Positions 1 to 12,979 of a DNA stretch of 64,000 nucleotides are shown here, piece by piece. This DNA is from Ailanthus altissimus (Eukaryota > Streptophyta > Magnoliopsida > Sapindales > Simaroubaceae), in NCBI GenBank assembly GCA_946807835.1, contig OX327684.1:36640501-36704500 (forward strand), in the 5' to 3' direction. The notes below the pieces were generated by a model. That model worked only from the letters and a program-made list of their open reading frames with translations, was not told the DNA's origin and ran no database searches. The first letter of the stretch is position 1; each line of letters begins with the position of its first letter. A program made the translations under genes and the position numbers.

Positions 1-179
1 TAATTGGTGGATTGATTTCTTACAAACTTGTAGTCCAATTGCTGAATAATATTTTTAACTTGAGGTGACTTCACAGAATAAAAGCTTACTTTGGGAGTGT
101 TGAAGGTGAATGTTGTTCCTGAATGGCAGATGCTGTTAAATATCTAATAGCTTTATATTTTGATAATATGAGATAACAG

Positions 180-1955
180 GAGAAGCTAGGAACAATGCTG
201 GACAAGACAATGCGTATACAAAATATGGTTAGCAAACTAAGTTTTGACCTAGGAATCAATGAAGACATGCTTCAGATTGTCCAGGATGCTGCATCACTTG
301 CAATGTCAGATCTTGCTACTTCTGTTGTGACAGAATTTACCTCACTCGCAGGAGTAATGGCCCGTCATTATGCACTTAGGGATGGCTACTCTGAGCAGGT
401 TGTTTAACTTAATCCTTATTTTTTTGGTTTTCTTTTCATGTGTAGCTGTTATCTCTTTATCTTTGTTATTCGTGTATTATTCCCATATATTCTGCCTGAT
501 ATCATTTGCCGCTTGTTTTTTTAGATTTAGCCACGATTCTAATCTGTGATTTATGCTTTGTAATATGCAGATTGCAGAGGCTTTATTAGAGATCAACCTT
601 CCTAGATTTTCAGGAGATGTGCTTCCAAAAACTGATGTGGGGATGGTCTTGGCCATTGCTGACAGGTGAAGTTCAAGTCATAAATGTGGTTGTCCATTTT
701 TTCTGCATCTATTGAAATCAACTCATCATTGGTGTGTAAGGAAAGCACGAAGTTTTCTATTAACAGATGCTGGTAAAGAAAAATTGGAAATTGTGAAATT
801 TGAGCTTATGGGAATTCTAAATTTAGGACAGAAGAACTGGGATGATCCTACCAAAATACTTGATAAACAAATAAAAATGTCCAGAGCAGAAATCTTTCTG
901 TTCTCTCAATACAACCTATTTTTAATCAATGTTGATCATTTTTATATTTATGTTCTTTGTAAGTTTTGAACATACTTCTCCTGACCCTACCCCTAGACGA
1001 CCTCAGATTTAAACCCCTGGGCAATCTTAAGTTTGAGCTAGATTTGAGTGTCGTCTTTTTTCATTGAATTCCTGGCTTTTGTAAGTACCTGATAATGGCA
1101 AAAAAAAAAAAAAAATGCTACTAACACTTAATATGCTAATCTGCTTAAGATAATTTAGTAAGTCCTCTCATCATCTTGCCCCTAATTTCTGTCATTTGGC
1201 CCCTCAATCCATGCCTGGATTTGTGTAGATGTCCTCTTGTAACCTTCCCCCCTCCCAACACACACACAAACTCTCACATGGTTTGCTTCTTAGACATGAT
1301 TTCACATGCTTCCTTTACAGTGAAATCATGTGGTGTCATGATTCATATTGCAGATTGGATAGTCTTGTTGGCTTATTTGCTGCTGGTTGTCAGCCTAGTT
1401 CTACTAATGACCCATTTGGCCTACGAAGAATATCCTATGGTCTAGTAAGTACATGATTGATCCAAACTCTTTGAAGCTCTAGTTACATTTACATTAATCT
1501 AATACTGCTTTTCTTGTATAGGTCCAAATATTGGTCGAAAAGGATAAGAATCTGGATATGGAATATGCCTTGAGACTTGCTGCAGATGTTCAGCCTGTTG
1601 CTGTAGACGCCAGCACAATTAATGATGTACGAATGAAGAAACCTCAATACCTGTGTTCATATGGTTGCCTTTAGAAAACCCAATGATATAATTACATAAG
1701 CTCTTTGATTATGGTCTCTCTCATTTATCAGTCATTAGCTCTCTTAATCAATTGGTTTATATTGCCACTGCAGGTGCTTCTTTAATTTATTACCATTATC
1801 CTTTACATATGCAGTGTTGTTACCTTGCTCTGTTGTTGATAGTCATTATGACATCGAAAGGTGATAGTTGATTTTTTTTTCTTTTTCAGGTACATCAATT
1901 TGTTACTCGAAGAATAGAACAATTTTTGGTATGTAGAAGTTTTACATCAGTTAGT

Positions 1956-2002
<47 letters not shown>

Positions 2003-5000
2003 TGATGAAGTGGTATTTAAGGCAGGAATGATATTGGTGCACTTAATATCATTCTACCATTTACAAAATTTTGGATGTTGTGCACATTGGCATGTTTATA
2101 GCTTGCTTAGTTGTACTTCTTTAATAGAAATGCAGAGAAATTAACAATAAATAAGCACCCAACCTATTAAGCAAGTAAAAAGCTAAAATAAATCTGGACC
2201 CAAAATTTAAGGTTGAGGGCAGAAATTAGAAGTTATCTTATGTGCAATGGATGAACAGTGTATATCTTTCCCCTAACCTCAGTCTAATCACTGCCTCAAA
2301 ATATTATGTCAAGATTAGAAGAATTGTGTTGGACTGACCTCTTTTAAATGCTGGTATCTGATTTCCTAGTTGACTGGCTCCTGTATTTAAAAAGGTTGAG
2401 TTTTTGCTCTCTTTGTTTTTCATTTTTTGGTTGATACAGTCTAAGATTGCTACTTAAGGTTGTTCAATGATGGCCAAATTGCCCCTTTTTTGTTCTATAG
2501 GCTGAGATGCAATATTTTTTGAAGAATAGATGACACAACTTTACACTTATTGGCTTCATATTGGTTACAGGTTGATAAGGGAATAAATCTGGAAGTTGTT
2601 CGTTCTGTCCTAGCAGAGCGTGGAAATATGCCTTGTTTGGCCACAAAAACAGCATATAAAGTAAGCATCCTTATTTGTTACTCTATGTATAAGTTCTTAG
2701 GAGCTTGTTCCTTTTTTGGAAATTAATTACCTATTTAGGGGCAGCCATGGAATTTCTGTTATGAGTATATTGGGAAATCACTTAGAAAAGGAAATCTCTA
2801 TTGTCCTTTTATTGTCAGATGGCCTATATGATATTCATGAATTTGTTTATTTAGGAGATCTTATTGATGAGAGAAAAATGTTGTGAAAATATGAATTAAG
2901 AATTTCTTTTCTAATCAATGTGGGGTGAACAAGGACAAAGACCCTTTTTTTTGTCATTTTTTAAGATTTGAATGGCACATTAGATTCTTTTTTGTCATGT
3001 GTAAATTATTATTTGTAGATGGAAGCTTTGTCAAAAGGCAAGCTCTTCCCAAAGGTTGTTGAGGCATATTCTCGTCCAACAAGAATTGTCTGTGGAAAGG
3101 ATGTGGACACTGCTCTGCAGGTAAATTCTTTAATCTTTCCCCTTTATGAATTTAATAGGGTTCATACATGTGTAGTCCCTCAAATTATCCCCTTCAAGTG
3201 CTGTACCTGAATTTAATTCATGAATTATTCTTTCAGTATTCATTGATCAGAGACTATATTATATCACATTGAGTTCTTTCTATTGGACAACATACGTCAG
3301 AGTAGAAAATATTATTCTTTCAATATTCATTGATCAGAGACTATTATATCACCCTCAAGTTCTTTCTATTGGACAACATACAACAGAGTAGAAAATATTG
3401 AACTGGAATTTAAATTTGTCTCATTCATTGTTAAAGGTTGTACAGCCCTTTTTGTAAATGCAGTTCTCTAAGTTGTACTAATACTAAGCTAAGATAAATT
3501 GGAGTTAATTGTTAGCCATTCAATTCTTACTTGTCAGTGGTATGTAGACAGATTATTCCTGCTGTGTTTGACTATTTCATTCAAATTTTCAGATATCTAA
3601 CAAGTTAATTGTGCTGGAATCTGTTTCTTCTAATTTCTCTGATACTTCCCATGGTCCAGGTCGAGAGTATTTGTTTACTCACATTCCAACATCCTCATTG
3701 TTATTTGTTAATTACTAAAAAAACTCATCAATCCAGATACAAAGACCTGATGGACATCATCTGTTAAACTATATCAGTAATGCTTCCTATAAAGAGCAAC
3801 AACTGTATCGTTGATTTGACTTGAGCTAAATCTCTACTACAAAGTTCACTTTAGCACTTCTTATGCGTCATGATAATTAGTGTTGTATGCTGCATATATG
3901 GGGCGCATTGGATGATGCCCAACTAAAATTTGGTCTCAGTGAATTTTAATTTGTTGGTATGTAACTGTAAATGCTCTCTTCTGCTTTCATTTTAGGTTGG
4001 TTATATTTTCTTATTCCTTGACAAGGTCCCTTTTCCTTTACTTGGAATTTATAAGTCTTACTAGTGTTTTTGGTGTATTTATCTCATTGTTTCAGGTGGA
4101 TGAGGCTGCATTTGAGACAGATGAAGAGAGAGCTTTATGGAGTTCTTTCTTGTCAATCAAAAACAAAATTCATCCTGGTATGTAATCGTAATTTTTACTG
4201 GAGATTTTGCTTTACGAGTTGTATTTTTAAATTAATTTAAATAACCTAACTCGCAACTTGCTTTAATAAATTTCTGTTTCCCCTTGCAGGTATTGAGGTT
4301 GATGATTTTGTTGAAATATCTTTGCAGTTACTACAGCCACTTGAGGACTTTTTCGATCATGTCTTTGTAATGGTGGTATGTGTCCTTATTATTCATTCAA
4401 ATGATTATTCTCACAATGTTAGTTTTACATCTAGTGCCCACAATTGCGTCAAAAGATTTTGATAACTTGAAACTGATTTTAAAAGATATTTAAGAATTTG
4501 AAAAGTGGTGTCAGAATAAGAAATCTAAAATATTGAAAATTAGTAGATACCGATTTCGGTTGTATTGGTTCATATTTCTCAATGAGAAGCAATTTGTCTG
4601 CCAGGACAGGAATATTGACCCGTCATCTGTGTTGTTCATAAATTCCCAGTCTTGTCTGCCTACCTGGTTGGGTTTCATGGGTTTGACCTTAGTTGATGCA
4701 TCATTTGTGTTGCTTCGATCCATATCGTTTTATCATGCCATTTGCATAATAAAAGCATTTGCAAATGCATTTTCAGCCTTTGAATTTTGAATGCGCTTAT
4801 TTGTTTGTTTGTTTGTTTATTTTACTCAGTCCATTTACAGAGCTTGACCAATTAATTGTTTTTCGTGAATTTTATAGGAAATTCATTTCTCTCTCTTTCT
4901 TTTTATGACAATTCTGTTATTGCTGTACAATTGTATTTGCCTATTCAGGAAGAAGAAAAAATCAGGAAAAACAGGCTCGCACTACTCAAGAAAATTGCGA

Positions 5001-5047
5001 ACCTTCCAAAAGGCATAGCAGACCTGTCACTTTTGCCTGGATTTTAA
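180..5047 (+). CDS. EDD1: Organellar glycyl-tRNA synthetase, C-terminal part (EDD1-like)
   Basis: This is the 3' part of the bacterial-type glycine-tRNA ligase that charges tRNA-Gly in plastids and mitochondria. Ten exons fit GT-AG rules and keep one frame: 180-398, 571-665, 1354-1444, 1522-1626, 1890-1928, 2571-2660, 3019-3120, 4096-4177, 4290-4375 and 4949-5047. Together they give 335 residues and a TAA stop. Sequence marks of the beta-subunit domain include INEDMLQIVQDAASLAMSD, ARHYALRDGYSEQ, LPRFSGDVLP, AAGCQPSSTNDPFGLRR and the C-terminal NLPKGIADLSLLPGF. The last exons match the C-terminal DALR-type anticodon-binding region. The start and the catalytic alpha-like part lie upstream of the window; bases 1-179 look like intron. 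Intron 7 carries a tandem duplication and intron 5 a microsatellite. All splice sites and the frame are intact, so the gene is probably functional. The identification rests on strong recall of the plant EDD1 family, not on a search. Confidence 0.95.
1956..2002. repeat. (TC)n(TA)n microsatellite in an EDD1 intron
   Basis: A run of TC dinucleotides (about 1956-1981) passes directly into TA dinucleotides (to about 2002). It lies just inside the intron after the exon ending at 1928. It would be length-polymorphic and has no coding role. Confidence 0.9.
3224..3395. repeat. 87-bp tandem duplication in an EDD1 intron
   Basis: Two adjacent copies (3224-3310 and about 3311-3395) share attattctttc at the start, cattgatcagagacta inside, and cagagtagaaaat at the end. 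They differ by a few substitutions and a small indel. The duplication lies inside the long intron between exons 3019-3120 and 4096-4177, so the protein is unaffected. Confidence 0.85.
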
Positions 5048-6281
5048 GCCAAGGCAAACCTCTTATTCATATAATTAATTTTTTTTTAAAAATAAAAAAT
5101 AATGTGCGAGAATAAGTGAGAAAAATTAGATAGTTGACTTTGCTTGAGAATGTTTTAAATTATTCATTAGAAAATTTTGTAAAAGATGGTTATAAATATT
5201 TGTAATATTTGTTGTCAAGCAAATCGAGTTTGTAATATATACATTAAAAAGTGGACTTAATTCTTTACCAAACATTTCTCAACAAAAAGGTGATAGAGAA
5301 TGAAGCCACAAATTACACTTTTTGTATTAGGAATTTTTTATAAATGCCCATTATTTTAATCGATTTTTTTTTTAACCATAGGTTAATTTTTATTAATTAA
5401 ACAATGAATACAATTGTCTTTATTAATAAAATATAACAAAATATTTTGAAAACAAACGCACAAAATTGTTTTAAGTTCTTGTAAATCCATTTAAAAGAAA
5501 AATGCACTCTAACATTCATAATAACTAAATTCTAAGTTTTAAATTCTAAAAAAGGTAGATTTAAATTCTAGTAAATTCATCCAAAAAAATACACTCTAAC
5601 ATTTAGAATAACTAAATTTTAAGTTTTAAATTTAAATAAATAAATCCCTTTTTATTATTGTATATATAAGTAAAAATATCTATGATTTGTTTTTAAGTTT
5701 TACTTATTTTATTTTATAAATGTATTAGAATTTAAATATAGTCCCGGTTAAATTTTAAAGAAAAATAAGGTGATTATAAAAAAAAAAATTAGGTTCGATT
5801 TGAAAATTTTAGACGTGATTCACGCGCAAGAAAGGTCACGTGATACAATTTGCTTGGTGAGGATACTGAAGCACGCGTCTTTTGTGACTTTTACTTGCAA
5901 GTTTTCATATATACTTTTTTCATTTTTTTTTTGTTTCAAGTGTATTAGAGCTCTCCACTCATTATATATGACGATGAGATTGTGTAATTCAATTAGTTGC
6001 TATCACTTACTAATATAAAAGTGGTAGTTGCTATCACTTATCGATATAAAATGATTATAATAAAGTGGTTAATTTTTAATGGACATATGTGCATCATTTT
6101 TACATATGGGAGTTATAGGATTTAATGTTACATATAACGGAGATAATGATCTTATATTGATCTTAAAAAATATTGAATATTAATATTATTTTTAATTTTA
6201 ATTAATTTCAATTTAAATTTCGTTGTATCAATAAACAAATTTTAAATCGCCTTATATTTTACGTTTGCAACTCTAATTGTA
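5048..6281. other. Intergenic, EDD1 3' flank
   Basis: The stretch is AT-rich with no supported gene. The first 150 bases would hold the EDD1 3' UTR. A short tandem duplication of gttgctatcactta with neighbouring bases occurs at about 5994-6045. A lone CACGTG lies at 5837-5842 with no clear gene to serve. Confidence 0.6.
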
Positions 6282-6401
6282 TGACACATTATTTAAAAAA
6301 AATTTATAATTCATATATTTTGAAATCAAAATATTTGTCATTAGAGCTTTCTCACTTTTTTTAAAATATATAACAAGTGAGAGAGCTCTAATAATGTGTC
6401 A
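6282..6401. repeat. Small foldback element (MITE-like)
   Basis: A perfect 12-bp inverted repeat, TGACACATTATT at 6282-6293 and its complement at 6390-6401, bounds about 120 bp. A second inverted pair lies inside: ttagagctttctcactt (6341-6357) against aagtgagagagctctaa (6375-6391). The nested arms would fold into a hairpin. The structure suits a very short MITE remnant. No target-site duplication was confirmed. Confidence 0.5.
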
Positions 6402-6501
6402 GGTGATGAAAAATGTTAAAGTTAACGCTTAAAGGGTAAAAATAAAAAATTACTATTTTGATCAAAATTCAATCAATGATCGATCAACATTAATTAATGT
6501 C

Positions 6502-6682
6502 GGTCAACGGTCACTCAATGTTAGTCAATTGTCACTCAATGCCGGTCAACAGTCAATAAACAAAGGTCAACGGTCAGTCACAGACAATCAACAATCGGTC
6601 AAAAATCACTCAATAGTCATTTATCAATAGTGGTCAATGACGGTTAGTGATCGCAGTCAATGAGATGGTCAATGCTGGTCAA
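6502..6682. repeat. Cluster of RGTCAA (W-box complement) motifs
   Basis: Ten copies of RGTCAA lie within 181 bp, seven of them GGTCAA (the complement of TTGACC). They alternate with tcactcaatg-like blocks. TTGACY is the core of the W-box bound by WRKY factors. The repeat-like spacing also allows a decayed minisatellite. It lies 1.5 kb beyond EDD1 and nearly 1.9 kb upstream of the RGG-protein start codon, so any regulatory target is unclear. Confidence 0.6.
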
Positions 6683-7980
6683 TACCTCTTTTTTTGAATT
6701 GTAAATTAAGAACAATATTCTTAATAAATTTTTAATCACATATAAATAAAAACTTTGAGTTCTTTAGTTGGTTAAAGTGTTTATTATTATATTAAATGTC
6801 AAATATTCAAATCTCACTTTGAATATTTGAATTTTAATTTTGTTTCAAAAATAAAAATTTTAAAATTATGGACGTCTATCCCTTTTCTCAAATTATAAAA
6901 ATTTATATATCTTTTTTTCTAAATTATATTACCTTATAATATCAAAGTATGGTTGCAATAAAATAATAAATTATATAAGAAATATGATCATAAAAAAAAT
7001 TTGTCAATGCATTTCTAGTATGATAAAATATTATACTTAACTTTAAATGTCAAGCATGAATTATTTGATTAAATTAATAAAATATATTAATAATATAATT
7101 AATTACTTTTCAACAAAAAAAAATAGATAAATTAATTAGTTGTTATTTATGTTAACAAATAAATTAAATATTTATTATTTATTTGTTAATGGGTCATTTA
7201 TAAAAAAATTCGATTAAATAAATTACATAAATAATTATTTATTTTAATTAAAATTTTAAAAAAATTAAACTACGTTTAAGACGCGCCAAGCATGCAAAAC
7301 TTGAAGCACTTACAATCATCACTTTTTTAAAAATTTTATTTTTGATCGAATTATTTTTGTTCAAAAAACTTTATTTTTGACCAAATTTGTTCTATTTCCG
7401 CCTATTTCTATCCCATTTAAAATATAAGTTATTAATCATTTATTTATTTTACTCACAATTTAATTATTTTAACTTAATTTATAATATAAACTACAAATTA
7501 CATCTAAAATTTAAAAAATTTAACAATTATCAACTATCTTTTAAATTTAAAATTAACCATCATGTTTTTATATGTCAATTTATACAATATAAATTTTAAA
7601 AATATGAATTTACACAATGTAATGTTTTTAAAAGAGAGAGAGTGTTGGATTCATGTATTCAATGAAGAGGAAAAAAGTAAGATAAGAATATAACTGTCTA
7701 TTTTTAATTTTTTTTATTATAATTTTACATTTATAACTAAAAAAATGAGTTAAAATAATAGATCATTTACGAAAAATTATATTTTGCATTCAAGCAAAAA
7801 AGAAGAAAAAAAAAGAAAAAAAGAAAGCAAGATGCAAATTATTCTGTGCATAACTATGGAAGCAAACGAAAGAATGTGCGATGCGTCAAGTCACCATCTT
7901 CGTACGCAAGTTGACAAATTCTATATATTTATAACGACGATGCCAGAATTGTACCCTTCTTAAAAAAAAAAAATACACCG
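6683..7980. other. Very AT-rich intergenic spacer
   Basis: Long A/T runs with no gene, RNA or repeat that I can support. The reading frame at about 7387-7599 is low-complexity Phe/Tyr/Asn/Lys from AT-rich sequence and is not credible. A TATA-like ctatatatttata occurs at 7921-7933. Confidence 0.6.
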
Positions 7981-8001
7981 AAATCTAACGGGTTAAACGA
8001 A

Positions 8002-8562
8002 GCCACGTGGCAAGAGAATCTATCCTTCAACTCGGGGACAGACAGGACGCTCTTGGAGATGAGCCCAAAACCTTTCCAATCTAAGATGGCATAATCCGTA
8101 ATAACCACAAAAGCCAGCCCCCAAATTATATATCCGAAGACCCTCACTTGCTTTTAGCAAAACACTTGAGCACATAAATAAAAAAAAGAAAAGGAAAATC
8201 AATAAAATAATCGACAGCACAACACACGAGCTTGCTTAGAGCAACAACCAGCGGCAATAAATTGAGCGTATCAGATTAGGTCGTCTCACTCTCGTACTTA
8301 CTACTCTTGTTGCGGCTAGGGTTTCTCTCTGTCTTTCCTAAAACTCTCTTGTAGTTTCGCTTTTGTTTATAACAGATCTAATACTTTTAAGACACGGGTA
8401 AAAGCACGCACACATCCATGGAAGAGGTTTTGTTAAGCTAGGGTTTTCGTGGTCGCCCTTTTTAAGCGGGTGAGTTGGGGGGAGTTTCTCTCTTACAAAG
8501 TTGGGGAGTTTGGGGTTTTTGTTGCGTGGTGGTTTTCATCCTGAGTGAGATATCGATCAACA
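8002..8562 (+). promoter_or_regulatory. Promoter and 5' UTR of the RGG-protein gene
   Basis: A perfect 10-bp palindromic G-box, gccacgtggc, lies at 8002-8011; such sites bind bZIP/bHLH factors and act as ABRE-like elements. A TATA-like run (ttatatat) follows near 8125. The probable 5' UTR from roughly 8200 has pyrimidine-rich CT stretches and two telo-box-like ctagggttt motifs (about 8317 and 8440). Those are common in plant genes for translation and RNA metabolism. The start codon at 8563 follows caaca. No transcript evidence is available, so the exact start site is inferred. Confidence 0.5.
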
Positions 8563-11156
8563 ATGGCGACCATAAACCCCTTTGATTTGTTGGGTGACGA
8601 TGATAACGAGGACCCTTCACAGCTGATTGCCGCTCAGCAGCAGCCGAAGGTCGCCGCTGCGCTTCCGAAGAAGGGCGCCGCCCAGCCACCCGCCTCTCAA
8701 GCCAAGCAGCAGCCCACCTCTCAGGCTAAGCCGGCTATGCTTCCTACCAAGCCTATCCCTCCGGCTCAGGCTGGTGAGCTTTTTCATGTTCTCAACTGCC
8801 TCTTTATCCGCTTTCATATTCGGATATTACATATTTGTGTACTAAAAGTTCGTGTGATGCGATTGTTAATTGTGGTTTAATTGAAATCTAGAGATTTGTA
8901 CTGGTTCCTCGTGCCTTTTAAAAGCTATATTAATTTTAGTTTATTTGATATGAATTCTTGTTTATTGAGAAATTAATGCTTCACTATCTGGTCGGTGTGG
9001 ATTTGATCGATTCCCATTAGACTCGTTCCCTTGAAGCTAGATAAAGTGTGTTGCTTTTTCAAATCTCTCCTTCAACTCTGCTGCTTGTTGCTTTTTGGAG
9101 AACACTGGAGCAACTACAAATATTAACCTTATGATTTTTATTGGTTGTTCTGGAAGGCAATGCAAGTGGGGGTTTATTGAGCAAACTGTGATGAGCCTAC
9201 AGACCTGTAATGATTTGCGAATATGATCTCAACTCTTTAAGAACATCTAAGGGACTGAGTTTCTTAATAAACTCATAATTAATGTATCTATTTACAGTTT
9301 GTCTTTTTGCTTACACTAAATGCTGAAGCCTAAAAAACTGATCTCGTTGCCATTTGGTGTCATAATTATACTGTACTGATGTCAAAGAGCTCAATTTTTA
9401 TAGCATTTTAAGTTCATCCTGATAATGATCTTCTGTGACCTTATACTTATTGTTTTGTGTATTTTAATTCTTACAATGACTTTTGATGTGCAGTGAGGGA
9501 AGCCAGGAATGAAGCTGGTCGTGGGGGAGGTCGTGGAGGTGGACGTGGTTATGGGGGCCGTGGTCGTGGTGCTGCTGCGGGTGGATCTAGGCGTGACTCT
9601 GTCAATGACGAAAACTCACACAATAACAGTGGAGTGCCCACTGGTCAGGGTGCTCTTGAAGATGGAGAGGCTGGGAAGACCTCTGAAAGACATGGGTATG
9701 GTGGACCTCGTGGTCCTTATCGTGGTGGCGGTCGTCGTGGTGGTTTCAGCAATGGTGAAGCTGGTGATGGAGAACGTCCTCGTAGGGTGTTCGAACGCCG
9801 CAGTGGGACCGGGCGCGGGTGAATATACATTTTTGGTGGTTCATTTTGTACATCCTGCAGTCTCAAGTTTATTTTGTATTTACAATTTCTGCCTGGCTTT
9901 ATTCTCTGTGCAGAAATGAATTCAAACGTGAAGGGGCTGGTCGTGGAAATTGGGGTACCCCAACGGATGAACTTTCACAGTGAGTATATTTTCCTTAATG
10001 TATAATACACATCATCAATATTCTATAGTTGCTTTATATGTCTTAATTATGTTTTTCATGCTGAGCAGAAGAAGTACTTTGCTCTCATTACTTATCATCT
10101 CCTTATAATTTTGCTGTACTTAGGGTGACTGAAGAAGTCGTCAATGAAGGCGAGAAGGATTTGGTTGAAGAGAAGCCTGCAGTAGAGGAAGATGCTACAG
10201 AAAGCAACAAGGAGAACCCCACTGGTGAATCAGTAGAAAAAGAACCCGAGGAAAAGGTGCAGTATTCATCATATAGTTTTATGTTATACCTAGAAAACTG
10301 TAAGGACAAGACTGAACATTTCAGTCTCATTTCATAACTATTGTGTTTAGTGAGATAACATTGCACCTTACAATTGTTTCTTGCTGAAAAGGAAATGACT
10401 CTCGAGGAGTATGAGAAAGTATTGGAGGAGAAAAGGAAAGCCCTGCAGGCTCTTAAGACTGAGGAAAGAAAGGTGGACACTAAGGAGTTTGCGTCCATGC
10501 AGCAGCTCTCCAGCAAGAAGGGCAATGATGATGTCTTCATTAAATTGGTGAGACCTTTTGATGCTCACTGGAGATTTATCATTAATCGTTGTTCTTATAA
10601 AGGCATCATCAAATTTTATCGTCCATCTTTTCTTTTTTATTCCTAAAGGGCTCTGATAAGGATAAGAGGAAAGAGGCTGCTGAAAAGGAAGAGAAAGCAA
10701 AGAAGGTAAATTACTTGCTCCTCAAAGTCTGCATAATTTGTAGGCCGCTTCTGGTTGTTTTTCATTCATCAAATTCTTTTTTCCTGCTTAACCTTTGTGA
10801 AAGTATGATCAATATCTTTTTGTTTAGCAAGTGCTAAAAGCATGCATACTTTGTAGAAGTATTTATGGTTGTTTCATCTGTCAGCCTTTGTCATTTCAAA
10901 CTATCTTCGGTTTCTTTCTTTTTTACATGCCTGGTTGTGTGAACTCCCTCCTGACTTGGTGCTGTGGTTCTAGGCTGTCAGCATTAATGAATTCTTGAAG
11001 CCAGCTGAAGGGGAAAGATATTACAATCCTGGTGGTCGTGGCCGTGGCCGTGGCCGTGGTTCAAGAGGGGGATATGGTGGAGGCAGTGGAATGAGTAATG
11101 TTTCAGCCCCTGCTATTGAAGACCCTGGCCAATTCCCTACCTTGGGGGCTAAGTGA
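8563..11156 (+). CDS. RGGA: RGG-box mRNA-binding protein (Stm1/HABP4-SERBP1 family)
   Basis: Seven exons in one frame give 376 residues: 8563-8773, 9494-9818, 9914-9979, 10124-10256, 10392-10547, 10649-10705 and 10974-11156. The N-terminus MATINPFDLLGDDDNEDP is the Stm1-type start shared by plant RGGA/B/C proteins. Exon 2 holds Arg-Gly-Gly-rich stretches such as GRGGGRGGGRGYGGRGRG, which bind RNA and are usual arginine-methylation targets. The middle is acidic. Then comes the conserved EMTLEEYEKVLEEKRKAL block, typical of the HABP4/PAI-RBP1 domain. The protein ends in a second RG repeat and QFPTLGAK. Relatives bind mRNA and ribosomes in cytoplasm and perinuclear region and affect stress tolerance. 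All splice sites and the frame are intact. Which of RGGA/B/C it is closest to is uncertain. Confidence 0.93.
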
Positions 11157-12979
11157 GATTTCTCTAGGACCCCATTTACAAGCTCTCTGGTTTTGCAAAT
11201 TTTGGGTTCTAAGTCGCAATCTTGGACAGGAAATTGAGTAGAATAATGTGGTTTCCTGTATGATCTCTTTAATTTTATGCATTATAGTGTATATTTTAGG
11301 GAGTCTCTTCATGTTTTCCCATGTAGTCTTGGTATGCTATTAGTTTTAACTGTTTTGAGAATTCAGGGCATATGCGACAATTTATTTATGATTAGAAATT
11401 ATCTTTTTTTTTTTCTTTTTTCAGTTTTGACAATTTAATGACTAGAAACTGCCCTTTATACACTCTTTTCTTTTGAAATTACTTTCATGTGGTTTCATTT
11501 TCTCCACGCTTCAATTTTTTCCTGCCATTGTAATGATGAATTACTTAGAAAATGGTTTTTTTTTCTTACCTTTTGAAGTAGCTTCTCAACTTCGAGTAGT
11601 TTTGATTTCGTAGCAGCATGTAGCGAGGACTGGTTTCCCAAACCGTTGATTAAATTCCTGTACAATATTTTGCTCTCAAGAGTGTGAAGCTGGAGAAAAA
11701 CTTTGGGTGGAATAATAGGGTGTATTTGTTTCGAAATTAATTAATTGTGTCTATGTTTAAAATGATAATAGAAGAAGAAAAGTTATAACAAGTGTTATGT
11801 TTTTAGGGGATGGGTTTTAATAGAATAAATTTCTCTCACAAACATGTTGTATGATAGAGCTCTTTGCAAAGTAGTTTTTACCCTCGAACCTGTAGCGTCG
11901 ATTGGGTGGCGACTCCTAAACCCTAACCCTTTCTTTTGGCGAAGAAAATTTAAAAGATATTTGATCGGCAGTCGGATCGCGTCGTTCTTATCTCATTAGA
12001 TTGGATACGAGTGGTTTAGTCTTTCCTCGTTGTAGTTGGTGTAGGAGTAGCACCGACAGCACGATTTGATAATAGAAAAGAAAAAATTTCTGATGAAGAA
12101 ATTTTGGAAGATATTTCAAATTCAACGTTTTTTTTTTTATTTTAAAGTTAAATGCTAAGGCATTAAGTTGCAGATCCAAGTTGCAGATCCAGGTGTGGGC
12201 CGAAGTTCACTGACTACCTCTCGTTTTTTGCACCTTTCCCTTTCCACGCAGACGAGGTTTCTATCATCTGTGATCTAGGGACCCCATTTGTCTGGGGTTC
12301 AAACCATGAGCCCGGGATTTATCATTTCTACGCATATAGAATATCTTTGGCTGATAATATAATTCTCGTCGTCACTCATTTTGTAAAAGTTTTATCAACC
12401 GGTTATTAAGCAGACAGAATGATTTTAAATTATTAAAAAATTATACATGGCAGAACAGGATAGCTATTAAAAACAATGGGGATAAACCATAAAGCTGTCT
12501 ACAAATTTAAGAACTAAAACCATGTGTTTGTATTTTCTTTATAGGCTTGCCATTCAGATGCTCCCTTCAGTGATGTAGTCAGTTACAAATCCGAATGGCA
12601 AGGTTCATAATTGAGCACTCAAAATACTGCAAATGATAAAAAAATAAATGAAAAATAAACTTGACCCATTTATTGGTTCAGTTTCCAGCACCCACAGTTT
12701 AATAAACAGCGTATTTATTTGCAGAATTCAAACGATAAGCCTCGAAGGCCAATATTCAAAATAAAGAATACTAACATTTAATTAGCATTTCTACTTTGTA
12801 CAGACCTTCCACAAACAAGTGTGTAGAAAAGAATGGACCCTCAGTGAGTATCGGTCCTATTTTGACGAACTTGGTCCACAAGAGACAGTTTTCTGTCTGA
12901 AGTGATTAAAGAAAAGTAACCTTACAAGCCATTTGGACCAGAAAACAAGAACAAACAGACCATACTAATACAGTGTTAC
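11157..12979. other. Intergenic: 3' UTRs of two converging genes
   Basis: The RGG-protein (+) and RABD2 (-) genes converge here, so both 3' UTRs lie in this stretch. At 11916-11929 there is cctaaaccctaaccct, a short telomere-like or telo-box sequence, with no array around it. A Pol III B-box-like ggttcaaacc occurs near 12297 without a convincing A box. I see no other gene. Confidence 0.5.

Noticed and set aside
1176..1456. Two overlapping 75-89 codon frames in the EDD1 gene
   Set aside because: They are read-through of an intron into exon 1354-1444; only that exon is coding.
6460..6690. GTCAA-rich block as a CRISPR array
   Set aside because: Repeat units are 5-10 bp and irregular, there are no uniform spacers, and the context is a plant nuclear genome.
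9509..9919. 136-codon Val-rich frame overlapping RGG-protein exon 2
   Set aside because: It is the alternative frame of Gly/Arg codons in the RGG repeat and crosses a clear splice donor.
11916..11931. cctaaaccctaaccct as interstitial telomere repeat
   Set aside because: Only about two units are present, with no array; it is short enough to be chance or a telo-box.
12285..12320. Pol III B-box-like ggttcaaacc as a tRNA or SINE
   Set aside because: No A box, acceptor stem or cloverleaf can be drawn around it.
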